A DNA stretch of 64,000 nt from the NCBI GenBank assembly GCA_951802195.1, contig OX637635.1:682001-746000 (forward strand). The letters run 5' to 3'. A program made the position numbers and the translations under genes. Below are positions 1 through 19,859 of the stretch, piece after piece. Below the pieces are notes generated by a model. That model had not been told where the DNA came from. It did not search any database and saw nothing but the letters and a program-made list of their open reading frames with translations. Position 1 is the first letter of the stretch; each line of letters starts with the position of its first letter. Source of the stretch: Tausonia pullulans (lineage: Eukaryota; Basidiomycota; Tremellomycetes; Cystofilobasidiales; Mrakiaceae).

Positions 1-363
1 TCGTGGACGAGGTACGGACGAAGGGCGGCGAGTCCCTCATCTTCTCAAGCATGCACGAGAGCGGAAAGCGTGAGTCCTTCGACTCATTGTGTAGTTTGGA
101 ATGTAGTATGGAGGGAGCGCCGATGCTGATGGTTCGGCCCGACACGACCCCAGAGCTGAACCAGCTGACGGGTGTCTGTGCGATCCTCAACTTCCCGTTG
201 GATATCGAGGTGGGTCCTTGGCATGTATGCCTTAGGAGAGTGAGCCGAGTTGACCAGCTGAGCGTGTTCACCTCAGGTCGTCGAGCAGGAGGAGCGTGAA
301 GAGCAGGAGCGGCTCAAGGAGGAGGAAAAGGAGCGGCTTCACCTTGAGGCTGGAGGGGCGTGA
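1..363 (+). CDS. DOM34: Dom34/pelota, C-terminal part (5' end outside window)
   Basis: Dom34/pelota works with Hbs1 in the cytoplasm to split stalled ribosomes (no-go and non-stop mRNA decay). Only the last part of the eRF3/aRF1-like C-terminal domain lies here. The first exon encodes the family signature IFSSMHESG, followed after an intron (about 69-151) by [19 protein letters not shown], close to the pelota ending that reads SGEQLxQLTGVAAILRFP. A second intron (about 210-276) separates a short charged tail, roughly [20 protein letters not shown], ending at a TGA at 361-363. The Glu-rich tail is longer than in animal pelota, where a short acidic end is usual. STI1 follows on the same strand about 410 bp downstream. 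The family call is from motif memory; the intron edges are inferred from GT/AG and frame. Confidence 0.8.
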
Positions 364-773
364 TGAGATGTTCATTCATCCTCAAGTCCGCCATGAACGC
401 CGTGATCTCAGAGCCGCTGGAGTTTGTCGGCGCGTGTATGGAAGCCTGCGAAGTCCGCAGAAGTCTGAGGAGTCCGCACGCCTGGTCTTGTCCCTCATCG
501 CTCTCAGAGAGGATTGGTGTTGGAAGAAGAAAGCTCTGGAAGAGGCTTCGGCCATCGGGCCGCCTGACAGCCGAGCGACTGATGATCAGGTGGCGGAAGG
601 TGGAGGACCGGCGAGAGAACTCCATAGAAAGTCGCGACGCGCGAGGCGAGGCCCGTCATCCGCGTGCCGCTTCTCCTCCGACCACCATCAATTCCACCCT
701 TCCATCACCATGTCTGCTGTACGCAAACACAGGCTTGCTTCTCACTTCCTGTCTCGACAGGTCTCTGACATAC
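364..773. other. DOM34-STI1 intergenic stretch
   Basis: This holds the DOM34 3' flank and the STI1 promoter and leader. A pyrimidine-rich stretch ending in CAG just before the STI1 ATG may be a leader-intron acceptor. I see no further gene here. Confidence 0.5.
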
Positions 774-3181
774 ATGTCGGCCTCACAGGAGGAATTCAAA
801 GCCGCCGGAAACAAGGCCTTCGCCGCCAAGGACTACGACTCGGCCATCGAGCAGTTCACCAAGGTGCGACTGGCTCTGCACTCGTGCCGCCTCTTGAACC
901 ATAGGAAGTGGAAAGAGAGACTCTGATGCTGACCGGGGTGTCTGTCTTCCTTGCTCGTGACAGGCCATTGCCCTTGACCCGTCAAACCATGTCCTCTTCT
1001 CCAACCGATCTGCCGCTTACGGAGGCAAGCGCGACTACGTCAAGGCTCTCGAGGACGCGGAGGAGGTGCGTCTCGTGCTGTGATTTGGACTGTAGACGAA
1101 GTGTTGGCAAGAAGCTGACGGACCATTGTGTGCTCACCATTGTCTTAACTCCAGACGATCAAGCTCAACCCGTCCTTCTCCAAGGGCTTCATGCGCAAGG
1201 GCTCTGCCCTCCACGGCCAGCGTGACTACGAGGCCTCCATCGCCGCTTACAAGGCTGGTCTCGAAGTCGAGCCTGAGAGTGCGCTTCTGAAGAAGGGTCT
1301 CGCCGAGGTCGAGAAGGCCGCAGAGAAGGACGACATTGGAGGAGCCGGTGACGGCATCGGCAAGCTCTTCAAGGACCCCAACGTGAGTTCCCAAGCCGAG
1401 GGAAACTCTTGCTCTGTAAAAGTCGCTGACATTGTGCCCTCCCTGCTGATGCCCGAACCAGATGTTCGGCAAGGTGAGCAGACGACGTGGGATGCGATAC
1501 GCGCGCATGTGCCTCTCTTCCTCTGAATTCTGACGTGTTCCCTCTTTCCCTGCACATACGACAGCTCGCCGCCAACCCCAAGACGGCCAGCCTCCTCTCC
1601 GACCCTGCCTTCAGCCAGAAGCTCCGTCAGATGGCCGAGAACCCCCAGCTTGCTGCCTCGGCCCTCTCGGACCCTCGCATGTCCGTTGGGCCGCTCGTTT
1701 TGACATCTGCATGGTTAAGCTGATCACGATTCTCCTTCTGCCTGCCTTCAGGATTCAGGTTATGGGCGTCCTTATGGGCATCGACCTCAACGCCTTCGAG
1801 CGCCCTGAGGGAGCCGGCTTCGACCCCTCTAACCCTGATGCGTCTGCCCCTCCTCCTGCCGCCTCCTCCACCCCCGCCGCTTCCTCTTCCGCCCCTCCCC
1901 CTCCCACTGCCTCAACGTCTAAGCCCGCCCCCGCTACCAAGGTGCCCGAGCCTAAGGAGGAGGAGGCCGAGCCGATGGAGGTCGACGATGACGCCTCGCA
2001 CAAAGCAGAGTCAGTTGAGCTCAAGAGCAAGGGCAATGCCGCCTACAAGTCGAGGCAGTTTGAGGAGGCTATTGAGCTCTACGAGAAGGCGTGGGAGACG
2101 TGGCCCAAGGACATCTCCTACCTCACCAACCTTGCTGGTGAGTCGTAGTGCGTGTTAAGTGGGGTTAATGCCTGCGATCGACTGATCCCTCTCAATATTC
2201 AGCCGTATACTTCGAGCAGGGCGAGTACGACAAGGCCATCGAGACGTGCCAGAAGGCTGTCGATGAGGGCCGTGAGCTCCGCGCCGACTACAAGATGGTC
2301 GCCAAGGCCTTCGGACGCATGGGAACTTCATACCAGAAGAAGGACGACCTCACGAACGCCATCAAGTTCTATGAGAAGTCCCTCACCGAGCACCGGACCC
2401 CGGACATTCTCGAGAAGCTTCGTGCCGTGAGTCGCCCACCATTCTCGCCCCTTTCCTTGAGCCCGACGCTGAGTCCTCGACGAGCTCCTTAGGCCGAGAA
2501 GCAGAAGAAGGACGCCGACATCGCCGCTTACATCTCGCCCGAGAAGGCCGAGATCGCACGGAACGAGGGCAACGACTTCTTCAAGAAGGGTGACTTTGTC
2601 TCGGCCGTCAAGTCGTACACTGAGGCCATCAAGCGTCTTCCTTCGGATCCCAAGGCGTACAACAACCGCGCGGCCGCCTACACCAAGCTCGCCGCTTTCC
2701 CTGAGGCCCTCAAGGACGCCAACGCGGCGATCGCGATCGACCCGTCGTTCATCAAGGCCCACATCCGCAAGTCGCTCGTCCTCTTTGGCATGCGCGACTT
2801 CCAGAAGGCCATCGAGGCTTGCGCGACCGCAACCGACGCCGACAAGGAGGGAAAGCACCGTAACGAGATTGAGGGCCAGCTGAGGAAGTGCATGATCGAG
2901 ATCGACAAGGAGCGCTCGAACGAGACGGAGGAGCAGACCCTCCAGCGCGCGATGCGGGACCCGGAGGTCGCACAGATCATGCAGGATCCTGGTAAGTTTG
3001 AGAGAGAGCGGATGGGAGTTATAGAGGCCAAGGCTGAATGACTGCCATACTTCCAGTTATGCGTTCCATCCTAGAGCAGGCTCAGTCCGACCCACGGGCC
3101 CTGCAGGAGCACCTCAAGTCGCCGCTCATCGCCCAGAAGATTCAGAAGCTTCAGGCCGCTGGTATCATCCGCATGCGCTAG
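774..3181 (+). CDS. STI1: Sti1/Hop, Hsp70-Hsp90 organising co-chaperone
   Basis: Sti1 is a cytosolic adaptor that holds Hsp70 and Hsp90 together through TPR clamps so that client proteins can pass between them. The start codon opens [20 protein letters not shown], a classic first TPR. Domain order is TPR1 (about residues 1-110), a first STI1/DP domain with [16 protein letters not shown], an Ala/Pro/Ser-rich linker, TPR2A and TPR2B ([34 protein letters not shown]), and a final DP2 domain ([14 protein letters not shown], then a last exon ending AAGIIRMR). That is the full canonical layout at about the usual length (near 580-600 residues). The coding region is cut by about eight short introns. 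The stop TAG at 3179-3181 lies less than 200 bp from the PRP8 stop, so the two genes converge. I am sure of the family; exon edges are by eye. Confidence 0.95.
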
Positions 3182-3368
3182 ATCTGAGATGCCTATGCTA
3201 TGTATGTTTTTCTTTCACTGTCGCTGTCGGTAAGTAGAGAAGACGCAAAACGCGGATGACATATGGGGGGAAACCAAATACAAAGAAAAAGCGAGACGTC
3301 GTTTTCGAGGCCGAGACGATAAGAAGAAGTTAAGGACAGAAAAAACAGAAAGAGAGAAGGCGCATCGC

Positions 3369-12611
<9,243 letters not shown>

Positions 12612-13994
12612 GCTGCTGCTCGGTAGGTCGGTAGAGGTTATCGACCGAAGCTGGTGTATGCCTGCTCTCTCCTACGGCGGAGGGAAGGCGAGGGAGTGAG
12701 GGTGAAGCGGGAAGGGGGGGGAGGAGGGGGGAGAAAGGAGGAGAGGAAGTGGGAGTGTTGGCAGTCGAGGGAGAAGAGGCCTGCAGGCAGCGCGCGAAGC
12801 CTTCGCCACCGCGCCGAGAGTTGCAGTTCCCACGGGGTACATCATCGTCTCGTCATTCCTGCCGGTTGCCTTCGTCTGCCAGCATCGCAAGAGAGTCAGG
12901 GGTGCTTATGCAGATTATTGATCGGCACTTGTCGGAACGGGATGGACTAAGCAAGGAATTGGGGTAACCGCTTGAAACAAGTCAAAATGAAAGGGATCAG
13001 GGGCTCACTTTGTAATTGGGGGATCAGTGACCGCGCATGATCTCTCTAACATGCTGGCAGGGTTCAGGCACCTTCGCCTCTTGTGGGGTTGAGACAAGAC
13101 TGGGAGGAAGATCTAGTGCATTTATTGAGCGTACAAGCATAAGGTCGTCGCGAAAGGTAGTGGCGACCGTCGATCCGCCAGGTGATCCTACGTGATTGAT
13201 ACTGAGAAGCGTCGGTAGAGGAGTGGAAGTGAAGTGGTGGAGTTGGCACGGGCTTGCTTCGAGGTCTTGGGCGGGTTCTTCGAGTCCATATGAAATTAAT
13301 GAGAAATAATTCTGAGCAAGCAATGAGGAGGCCTCACAGGTCATCCAAAGCACCTCGTGTAAAAAGACTAGGTCGAAGGCGCAGAGCCGAGATGGCGAGT
13401 CCGCAACAGCCTGATACTAGTCTCTTCTGCTTGCACATGTAGTAGTCGTTCCGCGAGAAGTGAGGAATCCTCAACCTGACGAATCACCTCTGCGGGTCCG
13501 CGACTCTGTGACACATTATGGAGAAAGGGCCTTTCGCGAAAAAGTTCCACACCCCCCCCCACTCCCCCTTCGTGATCCAGTCAGTTCGAAAGCTTCTCTC
13601 ACAGAAAGCGCAAACATGTAAATATTGTGGGACCACCGGATCAAATAACGAGCGTAAAGGCCGATATCCCCCCTGGCTTTCTCCTTGCCAATGTATGTGC
13701 CGACAAATAATTATCATGGGTAGTAATCTCAACCATCGCTTGTCGTTCTCACAATGCTCTTCCTTCCTCATTCACGTTCTGAGCTTCGTCGGCTAGGTCA
13801 TCCATCACCTCCAAAATTCTCTGAATTTCAGTTGTCCTTAATTTTTTTGAAATGCGATCTTCCTCGTTTTATATTTCGCTAAAACACCCTCCTCCCATCT
13901 CCCCCTGCTGTGGACTCTTAATTAATCAGATCCTTATATGCGAATTTTTGCCTCTTGGCAGAGAAAGTGACGCATTCATACCTCCTTTCTTCTC
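12612..13994. other. PRP8 upstream region, no gene seen
   Basis: The first 200 bases upstream of PRP8 are purine-rich on the plus strand (polypyrimidine on the PRP8 strand), as expected of a fungal promoter and leader. From about 12950 to 13990 the sequence is AT-richer than the coding regions and has no open frame with coding-like codon use. I see no RNA gene. Confidence 0.4.
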
Positions 13995-15044
13995 TTGCAA
14001 TCTTTTCTTCTCGTCTACGCCAACAGCAGATATTGGTTCAGGACGAGGACCTGGCAGAACTTTGAGATCCTTCTGATGGGTGTCTCGTTCGCACGTTCCA
14101 ACCACCCAAGCGCCTGCTCTCTGACGCAGCTTGTAACCTCCTTCCAGGCCACGACTCTCGCTGGACTTGAGATCGCGGTTCCAATATCATCTTCACTTCG
14201 ACTGTGGCCGGACACTGCTGCCAGAAATAGGCTCCTGAGGTGGTGAATTCTTTTCGTGCCTCTCCCTATCTATGATGCACTAGCTCTTCATTCACTTCCG
14301 CAGCACAACATCGACAGCAAGTGGTACACGTAAGGCTTGCCCCCTCTCACGCACGTCGAGCTCGGCGAGCCACTGACGCTGATCCCAGTAAGCCCAAGGT
14401 CTGTCTCTGTGTCTAGCTCGAAGAAAATCTCCGCCGATCTGTCAGGCTCGTCGTCCACTCAGCTTCTACCGCGACCACCGCTCGAGGCTCGTGTATTCAG
14501 CGTCGAACTGCAAACTCAGAGGCTTTATCCTCGCTCGGCCCTCTCGGACTAATCCCGTAGTAGGCCAGCGTCTGGACCTAAAAGAGTACGCCCTTCTTCA
14601 CCTCCGCAAGGGCGCCTACTCCCCCGGTCGGCAGCTCTCCACTCCTTGGCAAATGGCCGTGTCTTCCGCTGACTCTATTCTCCTGTTCTCTTCAATTCCA
14701 ACGGCTTTTTCAAGTCTCCCTCTGGATAGGAGGATTGTACTGTGCACCACGCCAACTCAATGATGCCGGCCAAGTGCGATGGGTCGCGCAGCACGAGCAC
14801 CCAGAAGGTCAACTGGTCCGTCGTCCACCCTCCCTCTCGAGCAGGTCTGACTTACCCGATAGAGTATCACTATTATAATGCAGGAGCTGCGACGGGACTC
14901 CCGACCTCAGCCAGCCGCTCGCTCTTGACCGAGATCACCGAGCCCGTGAAGTGCGCGGAGTCTGCGTACTACCATCCCCTTGATATGTCTTCTTCCATCC
15001 CCTCTCCTCCTATCCCTTTCATTCTTTCCTTGTTTGCGATATGA
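13995..15044 (+). CDS. unrecognised spliced gene candidate
   Basis: I do not recognise this protein. Several frames show strong G/C preference at third positions and can be joined at plausible GT/AG sites. They are a piece with SRYWFRTRTWQNFEILLMG (about 14030-14090), a Ser-rich piece (TTSTASGT, then SPRSVSVSSSKKIS), a piece LDLKEYALLHLRKGAYSPG, and a long last piece with EDCTVHHANSMMPAKCDG, PIEYHYYNAGAATGLP and TEITEPVKCAESAYYHP, ending near 15044. Branch-point-like CTAAT followed by TAG at about 14550-14570 supports one intron. The start codon is not settled. It would lie between PRP8 (divergent) and HIR1 (same strand, about 250 bp on). It could be a real fungal-specific gene or a decaying one; the open frames with good codon use favour a real gene. 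Confidence 0.35.
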
Positions 15045-15298
15045 ATGTGCGATGTCGATTTGGATCTGAGTTGGTGTTCGATGGTCGGCGCAGCGCCGCC
15101 CTCTCTCCGTATCGGCTTCCTCGACGCGAGTCAACTCTCAACCACGACCTTCCTCGTTCTCGACCTTCGCTCCTCTCTCTTCCTTTGCCCATCCTTGCTC
15201 CCAAAGCACGATAATCGTCTATCGGCGCCCTTCAGTCCGTCAGCCTTCCAGAGAGACAGGGAAAGACGGCCCTCAAGCTCGTCCCGACGCCTGCAACC

Positions 15299-18200
15299 AT
15301 GAAGCTCATTAAGCCTAACTGGGTGGTACACGAAGGTGCGCTTCCCTCTCTAGAGACTTGAAGGGTCTCGTACGGACCGAGCATACCAGGACAGGAGGGA
15401 ACGCCCCTGCGGGTGGCTGTTATCGCTGGTGTTGCTCCTCCGGCCCATGAAGGACGCCTGGTTTGAGTCCCGCCGGAGATTGACCCAGCTTCATGTCTAC
15501 CCTGAATTAGACGCCAAGGAGAAGGGCCGCAAGATGCCCATCTACACCATCCATGTCCACCCGGACGGGTCTCGTCTCGCGACAGGCGGTCTTGGTACGT
15601 TTCTTTATCCCTCCCTCCCGTACTCGACGCGCGGCTCCTCTGGCGCGTTCCCCGTCTCACGCGTCGCTCGCTCCTTTGCAAGACTCCAAGATTCGCATCT
15701 GGTCCACTCTTCCCATCCTGGATTCGGCGGTCGAGGCGAACGAGGCCAATCCCAAGCTGCTCTGTACCATGGCTCAACATGACGGTTCGTTTCCGTCACG
15801 CACTCGTCGTCGGCTCCCCGCATCTTACTGCATCCTTTTCTTCCTGCTTCTCATCAGGTTCGGTTATGTGCGTCCGCTGGGCCCATCATGGACGGTATCT
15901 TGCCTCCGGCAGTGACGACACGGTTGTTGTCATCTGGGATCTCGACCCGTGAGCACTCGCGTCGACCCTGTTCTCCTGCGAAACAAGAAGACGCGTGTGA
16001 TTGCCGGCTGATCCTCTCATCTCATTACGTCGCAGGCGAGGAGGAGGTCGAGTCTTTGGCTCTTCCGACGTCAATGTCGAGACCTGGAAGCCTCTTCATA
16101 GGCTCGTCGGGCATTCGAGTGGTCAGTCGAGTGATGAAGGGAGAAAAGACTCATGGACTTCCGACTAATTAAGCGACGTCCCGTCGATGGTAGACGTTGT
16201 CGACATTGCCTGGTCGCGAGATGACAGCATGATTGCAACTGTCGGCCTTGACAGTGCTGTCTTTGTGTGGGACAGCTCGACCTTCAGTGCGCAACTCTGC
16301 CCTTTGTCACCGATACTGTTCTTCCTCTGACGTGTCGTTGCGCCCACCCTCCCAGACGTCATTACGAAGATCACCCAGCACCAGGGCTTCGTCAAAGGAG
16401 TCTGTTGGGACCCCGTCGGGCAGTTCCTCGCTACCCAGGTTGGCTACAGTCATGCTTCTTGGCTCCGCATACATGCGATGCATGCCGTCTGACATGCACT
16501 CGTTCCCTCGCTCAGTCTGACGACAAGTCGGTCAAGATTTGGCGCACGTCCGACTGGTCCCTCGAGACGTCCATCACTGAGCCCTTCAAGGCATCGCCAG
16601 CATCGACCTTCTTCCGCCGGCTCAGGTTTGTTCCGCTTTCATCTTTCCCGCAGTGCCAAGAGGCCATGCTGAAATGGGCTCTTCCAGTTGGTCCCCGGAC
16701 GGAGCGTTCATTGCATCCTCAAACGCTATGAACCTCGCCGTCTTTACGGCCGCCATTCTCCAGAGGCGATCCGAAACTACGGGCGAGTGGAAGCAGAGTG
16801 TCTCGTTCATTGGCCACGAGAACACGGTTCAGGTTACAGTAAGTCGTCAAACCACCGCATCGTCTGATCGAGTCATCATCCTAAGGAGCGCTTTTGTCAG
16901 GCGTTCAATCCACGCGTCTTCCACACCTCGGATAAGATCACCCGAAGCCGTGTCAACTCCATGGTCGCTCTCGGCTCGGACGACCGCTCCATCTCAGTCT
17001 GGCTCAACCAAGTCTCCACACCGATCCTCGTTGTCAAGGAGGTCTTTGACGGCCAGATTTGGGATCTCAGCTGGCATGTTGCTGCCCTCGCTTGGAAAGT
17101 GGAAACTCCTCGCTGACAGGTGTTCTTTTTTCTCGGCACAGGACGGCGCAGGGTCGCACGCTTTACGGTTGCTCTTCGGACGGAACGATAGCCTGCCTCC
17201 ATTTTGAAGAAGACGAGCTCAAGGGCTTCGCTGCCGACGGCGTTCTCGAGGTCGGTCATCTTGTTTTCGGTTGCGAGCTCCTTCGGCTGACGTGCATGTC
17301 CCATTAGCAAATCCTTGAGACCTACGACTATGTTGGACGTAAGCCCATCGTCCGCCGGCCTATCACCCACCTCCCGGCAGCCACGCCAGCCATCACCATC
17401 AATCACCTCATCGCCAAGCCCTCGACGAAGGACGCCCTAACGAGCAACCCCATCGCTTCGACTGCGCCTGTCCCGCTGCCCAGCCCGACGCCGCAGGTCA
17501 TCACCGTCAGCAAAAAGAATGGCAAGAAGCGTATTCAGCCGGCCTTCCTCGGCGGCTCGGGCGAAATGGCCGCCAGCACGAACTCGGCGCCATCTTCCTC
17601 GGCCTTTGGCAGTGGCCCCGTCGCCGGCCCTTCGACCATCGGTCGCTCGCCCCAGGCTGCCTTTGGATCATCGCCGACGATATCGCACCCGCGGCTCGGT
17701 CAAGCCGCCGGGGTCGCACCCTCGCCTCTCCGCGGGCCGTTTGACGTCGAGATGGACGATCACACGGGCTCGTCGCCGAACCGGGAGTACTCGCAACCTC
17801 CCCCCGCTTGGCCCGCCCTCAACAACAATGGAACGCCGTCGGCGAACTCGCTCGGCAAGCGCAAAGGCCTCGATGACCTCATCAGCGGGCCTCTCCCCGG
17901 AAGTGGCTCGTCGAGAACCAAATTCCGCACGCTCGGCGGCAGCGTCGCGCGCGAAGACGTGCAGGAGGTTGAGCTGCGGGCTGCAGCTGCCGGAGGAGGG
18001 TCGTCGACTTTTTCTTTGGCCGCTGGGTTGTTGCCAGTACCGCCAATTAAGTCCATCCTAAAGGCTTCCGTCGATGATTCTCCCAGCGCGGACTGGATCG
18101 AGGCGAGGAACAGCCTCTCTTGTGAGTGTCTCGGCGACCCCCTCAGTGTTTATGCAAACAGACGGTTAATCAACTCGTTTTTGTGCAGTCGTCGTCGAGG

Positions 18201-19328
18201 TTTCTCGGCACTCGCCGTCACAGGTCCAATGGGTCGACTACCTTCCCTCGCAGGTCGTATCTCTCGCTGTGACAAGCTATTTCGCGGCGTTCGGCTGCGA
18301 GGACGGCTCGCTCCACACCTACACCGTCCATGGCCGGAAATTATTTTCGACAATCCAGCTCGACTCGGCCGTCTCTTCCATGAACACTAACGGCAAAACG
18401 GGGCTCTCGATCATCACGGCGCGGGGGTCCCTTTGCGGGTGGAACGTCAAGACACGGACGAGCCTCCTCCCTTCAACGCCACCGAACCTGTCCACGATTC
18501 TCACGAACGGAATCTCCCTCATTCAGTCCTCCCTCCGGCCCAACAATGTTCCGGTCTTCTTCCTGTCCACAGGCGAGACGTACGCCTACTCATCGCAACT
18601 CTCCGCCTTCCTTCGCGTCTCGTCGTCCTTCCACGCCCTCGGCTCGTCCCACTGGGAAGCCTCTCGCACTCGTTCCTCAGCGGCAGCGACTCAAGCACCC
18701 ACGACCTCCTCTCGAGGCGTCATCGGCGCGCTCGAAGCGGCTGTCACGGACCTGCCGACGCTCTCGCGAGCCAAGCCCGAAGCATTCGACCTCGCGCTCA
18801 CGCTCGCGCATCTCGAGAGCCGGATGCTGGCTTGCGTCGAGCTCGGGGTGAGCGAGAAGGAATACAAGAACAACCTCGCGCTGTATGTGAGGAGGCTTGG
18901 GGAGGAAGGGTTCAGGGGCAAGGCAGAAGAGCTCGTCAAGGAGCTGGCGGGCGAAGTGACGACGCAGTTGTAAGTTGAAAAAGGGGGGGGGGGGGGAGAG
19001 CCTCTCTGTCCAGGGGGACTGACTTGATCTGAGCTGACTTTGCTCCTCCTTTCCTCCAGCCCGAATTTGGCATCCCTACCACGGCATGCCGACGTCCCCG
19101 GTTCCAACTTGATCCTCGGCGTCCCCCGCCGAGAGATCCTCAAGGAGGTCGTCGGTATCCTCGGTGCGTCCGACGTCCTCTCTCTCGCCCTTCTCGTCTC
19201 TCTCGTCGTTCACGACTCTGATCCTTCGACCTCTAGTGCGAAGCAAGCTTCTCCCCCAGCTCGGTAAGGACTGGTCCGACGTCCTTCGCAAGGTTGTCCT
19301 GATGGAGAAGGACCGGGAGGACCACTAG
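15299..19328 (+). CDS. HIR1: Hir1/HIRA histone chaperone subunit
   Basis: Hir1 is the WD-repeat subunit of the HIR complex, which deposits H3-H4 outside replication and represses histone genes in the nucleus. The first exon gives MKLIKPNWVVHE, and exon 2 gives KMPIYTIHVHPDGSRLATGG, the canonical HIRA start. Seven WD repeats follow over roughly residues 1-390 (IRIWSTLPIL; DDTVVVIWDL; VGLDSAVFVWDS; DDKSVKIWRTSDWSLE; SDDRSISVWL; YGCSSDGTIACLHF). Next comes a Ser/Pro-rich middle with the HIRA B-like motif region (KKNGKKRIQPAFL), then the C-terminal Hira domain (SYFAAFGCEDGSLHTYTVHG; TARGSLCGWNVKT). The protein is about 1,000 residues, typical of fungi. A late intron (from about 18972) carries a 14-G tract. 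The stop TAG is at 19326-19328. It converges with the kinase gene at 19860. The family call is secure. Confidence 0.95.
18983..18996 (+). repeat. G14 homopolymer in a HIR1 intron
   Basis: Fourteen G lie just inside the intron that begins gtaagt near 18972. The tract is likely length-variable. Confidence 0.9.
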
Positions 19329-19485
19329 TGGTCGAGCTTGCTTGCTTGCTTGGGTTGACGACGGCGTAGGATTTTGGTTTTTCCCTTTCTTTCCGTCCTT
19401 TGTCTTTTTCTGTGATGACGTGTTTCAGTGAACGAGAGCAGAGACAGATTGACTATCGTCTTCACAAGATGTGTGTGTAGGGGAC

Positions 19486-19518
<33 letters not shown>

Positions 19519-19859
19519 GGGGAAAGGATCGGTTTGAGCGACGAGAGAGAAGGAAATGAGAGAACAGAAAAAAAAGTATAGACGACTCAAGGAGACAGTG
19601 AAAGTGATCGCGAAGAATTACAAAACCAGTAAAACGTGCGCGGAAGATGGAGAAAGGAGGATGTATTAAGATACGAGCTGGTCCTCATGGAGGAGGGGCG
19701 AAAAGGCGGAGGTAGGTAGGACTATGCGTGCATGCGTGAGTGAGAGAGGGGAAGGAGCATTGCGGTTGAGGATGGACGACGTCTGTCAAGAGAAAGAGAG
19801 GAGAAAGAAAGAGCAAGAAGGAACGTGGAGAAGAGGACCTGCTCTTTCATCTTCCTCCC
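19329..19859. other. HIR1-kinase convergent 3' region
   Basis: This is shared 3' flank of two converging genes. Apart from the G29 tract there are only AG-rich stretches. I see no gene. Confidence 0.5.
19487..19515 (+). repeat. G29 homopolymer downstream of HIR1
   Basis: A run of 29 G lies about 160 bp after the HIR1 stop, flanked by further short G runs. It can form stacked G-quadruplexes and is prone to length error in sequencing. Confidence 0.9.

Noticed and set aside
15460-15480. tRNA-like TTTGAGTCCC stretch
   Set aside because: It lies in the first HIR1 intron and lacks matching acceptor and anticodon arms. I found no tRNA elsewhere.
19487-19515. G29 tract as a telomere or telomere-like repeat
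   Set aside because: It is a pure homopolymer with no TTAGGG-type unit, embedded between two ordinary genes.
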